From positions 1 to 9,578 of the forward strand of contig JAAXHZ010000017.1 of assembly GCA_012270625.1 (NCBI GenBank): DNA of 9,578 nucleotides. Reading direction: 5' to 3'. Shown piece by piece: positions 7,030 through 9,578 of this stretch. Numbering within the stretch: position 1 is the stretch's first letter; every line of letters begins with the position of its first letter. The DNA is from Dehalococcoidia bacterium (GTDB lineage: Bacteria > Chloroflexota > Dehalococcoidia > SAR202 > UBA11138). The notes below the pieces were generated by a model. The model did no database searches. It was not told where the DNA came from and saw only the letters and a list, made by a program, of their open reading frames with translations. Both the position numbers and the translations under genes were made by a program.

Positions 7030-7034
7030 GGCCG

Positions 7035-7997
7035 CTACCTCTCGATGGGCACGGGGACCAGATTCAGTATCTCGGTGACGATATTCTCAGCAGTCCTCCC
7101 GCGAAGACGAGAATTGGAGGTCAGAATCAGGCGATGTGCCAGAACGGACTCGGCTAGCTGCTTCACGTCGTCTGGAGTCACGAAATCCCTGCCATCCATG
7201 GCGGCGCGTGCCTGCGCTGTCTTGTACAGCGACAGCGCCGCGCGCGGACTTGCGCCCAGTGTGAGACCTTCGTTTTTCCGAGTAGTCTGCACGATCGCCA
7301 CGATGTAGTCTCTCACGATGTCGTCCACCCTGATCGACGTGACCGACTCCTGCATCTCCCGCAGCTCCTCCGACCCGGTCACCGGCTCCAGGTCCGGAAG
7401 CACGGTGTCTCGCTCGAATCTCAGCAGGATGTCAGACTCCTCTTCCGGTGTCGGGTATCCGAGCTTGGCGCGGACCATGAATCTGTCGAGCTGCGCTTCG
7501 GGGAGTGGGAACGTCCCTTCGAGCTCTATCGGATTCTGAGTCGCCAGCACCAGGAACGGCTCGTTCAGGCGGCGTGTCAGCCCGTCAATGGTGGCCTGAC
7601 GCTCCTGCATAGCCTCCAGCAGCGCCGACTGCGTCCTCGGCGTGGCGCGATTGATCTCGTCTGCCAGGATTACCTGGCTGAAGATGGGGCCATGCCTGAA
7701 CTCGAAGTCTCCCGACTTCTGATTGTAGAAGTTTATCCCCAGAACGTCGGTCGGCATCAGGTCCGGCGTAAACTGGATGCGGTTGAAAGTGCATCCGAGC
7801 GATTGTGCCAGCGCCTTGGCCATGGTGGTCTTGCCGATTCCCGGTACGTCCTCGACCAGCACGTGACCCTTGCACACCACCGCGATAATCGTGAGATCGA
7901 TCACGTCAGACTTGCCGACAATCACCCGCTGAACGCTGTCTCTGAGCTTGTTCGCGAGATCCTGGAACCGCGTTACGTCAACCGTCGTTTGGCTCAT
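7035..7997 (-). CDS. MoxR-family AAA+ ATPase
   Basis: A 320-residue cytoplasmic AAA+ ATPase of the MoxR group, ATP-driven chaperone-like proteins that activate or remodel partners. Visible are Walker A VEDVPGIGKT (48-57, Lys56), TPDLMPTDVLG (77-87), Walker B VILADEINRA (109-118, Asp113-Glu114), RTQSALLEAMQERQ (121-134), sensor 1 LATQNP (151-156), and the arginine-finger region PEAQLDRFM (166-174, Arg172). The sensor 2 region GASPRAALSLYKTAQA (248-263) completes the set, with all catalytic residues intact. The frame is open to 8057, but the ATG at 7997 gives the family's normal N-terminus and has GGAG five bases upstream. It heads the operon with DUF58, DUF4129 and TauE/SafE genes. Its ribosome binding site lies within a partial copy of the palindromic repeat found 60 bp upstream. 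Confidence 0.96.
   Translation of the reverse strand: MSQTTVDVTRFQDLANKLRDSVQRVIVGKSDVIDLTIIAVVCKGHVLVEDVPGIGKTTMAKALAQSLGCTFNRIQFTPDLMPTDVLGINFYNQKSGDFEFRHGPIFSQVILADEINRATPRTQSALLEAMQERQATIDGLTRRLNEPFLVLATQNPIELEGTFPLPEAQLDRFMVRAKLGYPTPEEESDILLRFERDTVLPDLEPVTGSEELREMQESVTSIRVDDIVRDYIVAIVQTTRKNEGLTLGASPRAALSLYKTAQARAAMDGRDFVTPDDVKQLAESVLAHRLILTSNSRLRGRTAENIVTEILNLVPVPIER
7038..7043 (-). promoter_or_regulatory. Ribosome binding site GAGAGG deciding the TTG start of the DUF58 gene
   Basis: GAGAGG on the minus strand encodes the last two residues of MoxR (Glu-Arg). It precedes TTG (7029-7027) by eight bases. No other start codon nearby is better placed, so initiation at TTG close to the moxR stop is well supported. 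Confidence 0.55.
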
Positions 7998-8013
7998 ACC
8001 CTCTCCCTCAGGG
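7995..8013. repeat. Partial copy of the palindromic repeat, forming the moxR start site
   Basis: CATACCCTCTCCCTCAGGG matches the segment beginning CATAC at 8062, with a two-base deletion in the C run and one substitution (C for T). The right arm of the palindrome is missing. On the minus strand this segment supplies both the purine-rich ribosome binding site and the ATG of moxR. It may be a decayed copy, or simply similarity between purine-rich leaders. Confidence 0.4.
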
Positions 8014-8066
8014 CTGACAAGGGTAGATAAACATGCACAGACAAGCTCAAACCTCAATCAACATAC

Positions 8067-8106
8067 CCCCTCTCCCTTAGGGAGAGGGCTAGGGTGAGGG
8101 TGAAAT
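8067..8106. repeat. Intergenic palindromic repeat element
   Basis: Arms CCCTCTCCC (8068-8076) and GGGAGAGGG (8080-8088) are perfectly complementary around TTA. The outer bases of TTA can also pair, so the 21 bp are nearly a full palindrome. Next come GGG-spaced repeats, CTAGGGTGAGGGTGAAA (8089-8105). From memory, palindromes of this type followed by AGGGTGAGGG recur between genes in many unrelated bacteria; this was not checked. It lies 51 bp beyond the flavoprotein stop and 70 bp before moxR. No T-tract follows on either strand. It may cap the 3' end of the upstream message or attenuate read-through into moxR. Confidence 0.75.
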
Positions 8107-8138
8107 CCCCGCACCTACTAACCTGACACAGGCTCTCA

Positions 8139-9578
8139 CTATGCACGCACAGTGGTCGCAGCTGCGGCGCCGGCTATTCTGCCATAGACCGCGCCGTGCA
8201 TCAGCCCGGCAGCCCTCAAGCTGCCGTGCACGAATATGCCGCCCACGATGATCCCGGCAGCGTACAGTCCAGGAATGGCCCGGTCTTCCGTGTCGAGAAC
8301 TCGCGCGCCGGTGTCTATCTTGATCCCACCGTAAGTGTAGGTTATGCCGCCGGTGACCGTGAACGCGAAGTAGGGCGGTCGGTCGATCTTTATCGCCCAG
8401 TTGCTCTTGGGAGGTTCCAGTCCGCTCGTGGAGCGACCGTCCAGCGTCCTGGGTGCGTACTCGGCTTCGTGCGCGGAGGCGTTGAACTCTTCGACAGTTC
8501 GCTCCAGCGCTTCGGCATCTACTCCGAGCTTCTCGGCCAGCTCCGCGATTGAGCCTGCCTCGACACGCCGGGCGCTGCTGTAGCGTCCTTCGAGGTGCGG
8601 CTGCGCCTTGCCATCGAATATCTGGTGAGCGATGCCGTCGATCTGACTCAGAATCGCGTGTCCCATGTCCACGAATGTCTGCTCCGCGAATCCGGCGCCC
8701 TCGTCGATGAACCGCAGCCCGTCAGTATTGACGGTGATTCCAATTGGGTATGATCGTCGGGGCATGATGTCGGTCACCTGGAGGTCGCCCGTCGCCGGCG
8801 CATCGACGTCGATCGGTGTGGCGTGACAGCCGTTCCACTGACCCGTGCCCTGTGCGCCGACCTCGAACGCCGCGCGAATCCCGTCGCCGGTGTTGTGTGC
8901 TGACCCACGCACCCTGGCACGCTCCCACCCGTTTCCGATGCGCTCTCCTCGCATCTCCGCGTTGGCCTCGAACCCGCCGCACGCCAGCACGACGCCGTTG
9001 CCGTGAAGCTCATGGAGTCCGTCCTGGTCCCTGGCCTCGACACCGATCACCGCGCCGTCATCGTTCGTGAGCAGCCTCGTCATCGCCGTCTCGTACAGAA
9101 TCGTCACCCCTGCGCGACGGCACGCTGTCGTCAGCATCCGCACGAGACCCGGCCCCGACTCCCACGCGCTCATGCCGACGCTGTTGGGGATGACCGAAGG
9201 CGCGCCTTCGATGCGCGCCGAGCTTGCGGACAGCTCCCACCTCACGCCCTTCTGGAACATCCACTCGACGGTTGGCCGAGAGTTTGAGATCAGCGTCTCG
9301 ATCAGCGCCGGATCTGAATCGCCCTTGGTCACGGCCGCGAAGTGCTCCCGGAAGTTGTCGGCGGTGTAGGGGGCCATGCTGATTCTGCCGACCTCAGAAT
9401 CGGTCAGCTCCGGCAGCATGTGGCGAAGGTCTTCGATGCCCTCGTGGACGAACCTGAAACCGCCGCCGGTGTACGGACAGTTTCCGCCCTGTTCGCTCGG
9501 AGGCGCCTTCTCCAGCACAACCACCGACACGCCCGCGTCACGCGCCGCAAGCGCCGCGCACAGAGCCGCGTTTCCGCC
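8139..9578 (-). CDS. FAD-dependent dehydrogenase, fumarate reductase/TcuA (tricarballylate dehydrogenase)-like; N-terminus cut
   Basis: The last 479 codons of a FAD_binding_2 flavoprotein, of the family that oxidises or reduces C-C bonds next to carboxylates or ketones. The frame is open through the right edge. The first visible residues GGNAALCAALAARDAG continue into VSVVVLEKAP, so the dinucleotide-binding GGGxAAL motif is cut and the true start is outside; the GTG at 9530 is internal. GGNCPYTGGGFRF (31-43), VVLACGGFEAN (196-206), RRSYPIGITVNTDGLRFIDEG (274-294) and GGITYTYGGIKID (410-422) appear in the family's order. GLYAAGIIVGG (437-447) and the C-terminal AAGLMHGAVYGRIAG (456-470) follow. 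GGNAALCAA and the GGITYTYGG block resemble TcuA/CobZ more than classical succinate dehydrogenase. Substrate and electron partner are unknown. It may share a transcript with moxR, although 141 bp containing a palindrome lies between them. Confidence 0.9.
   Translation of the reverse strand, partial: GGNAALCAALAARDAGVSVVVLEKAPPSEQGGNCPYTGGGFRFVHEGIEDLRHMLPELTDSEVGRISMAPYTADNFREHFAAVTKGDSDPALIETLISNSRPTVEWMFQKGVRWELSASSARIEGAPSVIPNSVGMSAWESGPGLVRMLTTACRRAGVTILYETAMTRLLTNDDGAVIGVEARDQDGLHELHGNGVVLACGGFEANAEMRGERIGNGWERARVRGSAHNTGDGIRAAFEVGAQGTGQWNGCHATPIDVDAPATGDLQVTDIMPRRSYPIGITVNTDGLRFIDEGAGFAEQTFVDMGHAILSQIDGIAHQIFDGKAQPHLEGRYSSARRVEAGSIAELAEKLGVDAEALERTVEEFNASAHEAEYAPRTLDGRSTSGLEPPKSNWAIKIDRPPYFAFTVTGGITYTYGGIKIDTGARVLDTEDRAIPGLYAAGIIVGGIFVHGSLRAAGLMHGAVYGRIAGAAAATTVRA

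Noticed and set aside
7998..8057. N-terminal extension of MoxR to 8057
   Set aside because: The extra 20 codons cross the partial repeat and look like leader sequence. The ATG at 7997 has a well-spaced ribosome binding site and gives the family's normal N-terminus.
8068..8088. Intrinsic terminator for the flavoprotein gene
   Set aside because: The hairpin is strong, but neither strand has a T-rich tract after it, so it is described as a palindromic repeat instead.
9528..9530. GTG at 9530 as the start of the flavoprotein
   Set aside because: The frame continues to the window edge with GGNAALCAALAARDAG, part of the FAD-binding motif, so the start is outside the window.

Overview
The window is a GC-rich (roughly 60% by eye), densely packed bacterial chromosome segment. 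It carries nine protein genes, two of them cut by the window edges. I see no tRNA, rRNA, CRISPR array, insertion sequence or phage gene. The content fits a free-living heterotroph with many paralogous catabolic enzymes: tandem family III CoA-transferases, a HemL-like class III aminotransferase and a TcuA-like flavoprotein. Such gene sets are common in uncultivated Chloroflexota (Dehalococcoidia/SAR202-type). That placement is inferred from gene content only and is tentative.

Left part (1-1768, minus strand): two adjacent CaiB/BaiF family III CoA-transferase genes overlap by four bases (ATGA), as expected for a two-subunit or substrate-paired enzyme. The downstream one runs off the left edge. 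A 110-bp divergent intergenic region (1769-1878) has overlapping -10-like elements for both directions. It separates them from a plus-strand pair: a class III PLP aminotransferase (1879-3210) and, 12 bp later, a CrcB/Fluc fluoride channel (3223-3588).

Centre (3595-7997, minus strand): a tightly coupled four-gene operon, transcribed in the order MoxR-type AAA+ ATPase, DUF58 protein, multi-spanning membrane protein with a C-terminal DUF4129 domain, and TauE/SafE-family permease. The junctions are a 5-nt gap, a 20-nt overlap and a 4-nt ATGA overlap. MoxR-DUF58-DUF4129 is a known conserved association whose function is poorly understood. The TauE/SafE permease as a fourth, translationally coupled member is the most unusual arrangement here. 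Its 3' end converges on crcB with only 6 bp between the stop codons.

Right part (7998-9578): a 141-bp spacer holds a near-perfect 21-bp palindrome in a GGG-rich repeat. A degenerate partial copy of it supplies the moxR ribosome binding site. Beyond it is the 3' part of an FAD-dependent dehydrogenase of the fumarate reductase/TcuA type, cut by the right edge just inside its FAD-binding glycine motif.

Nothing seen proves a wholly new system. The best leads are the MoxR-DUF58-DUF4129-TauE cassette and the palindromic repeat at the moxR leader.
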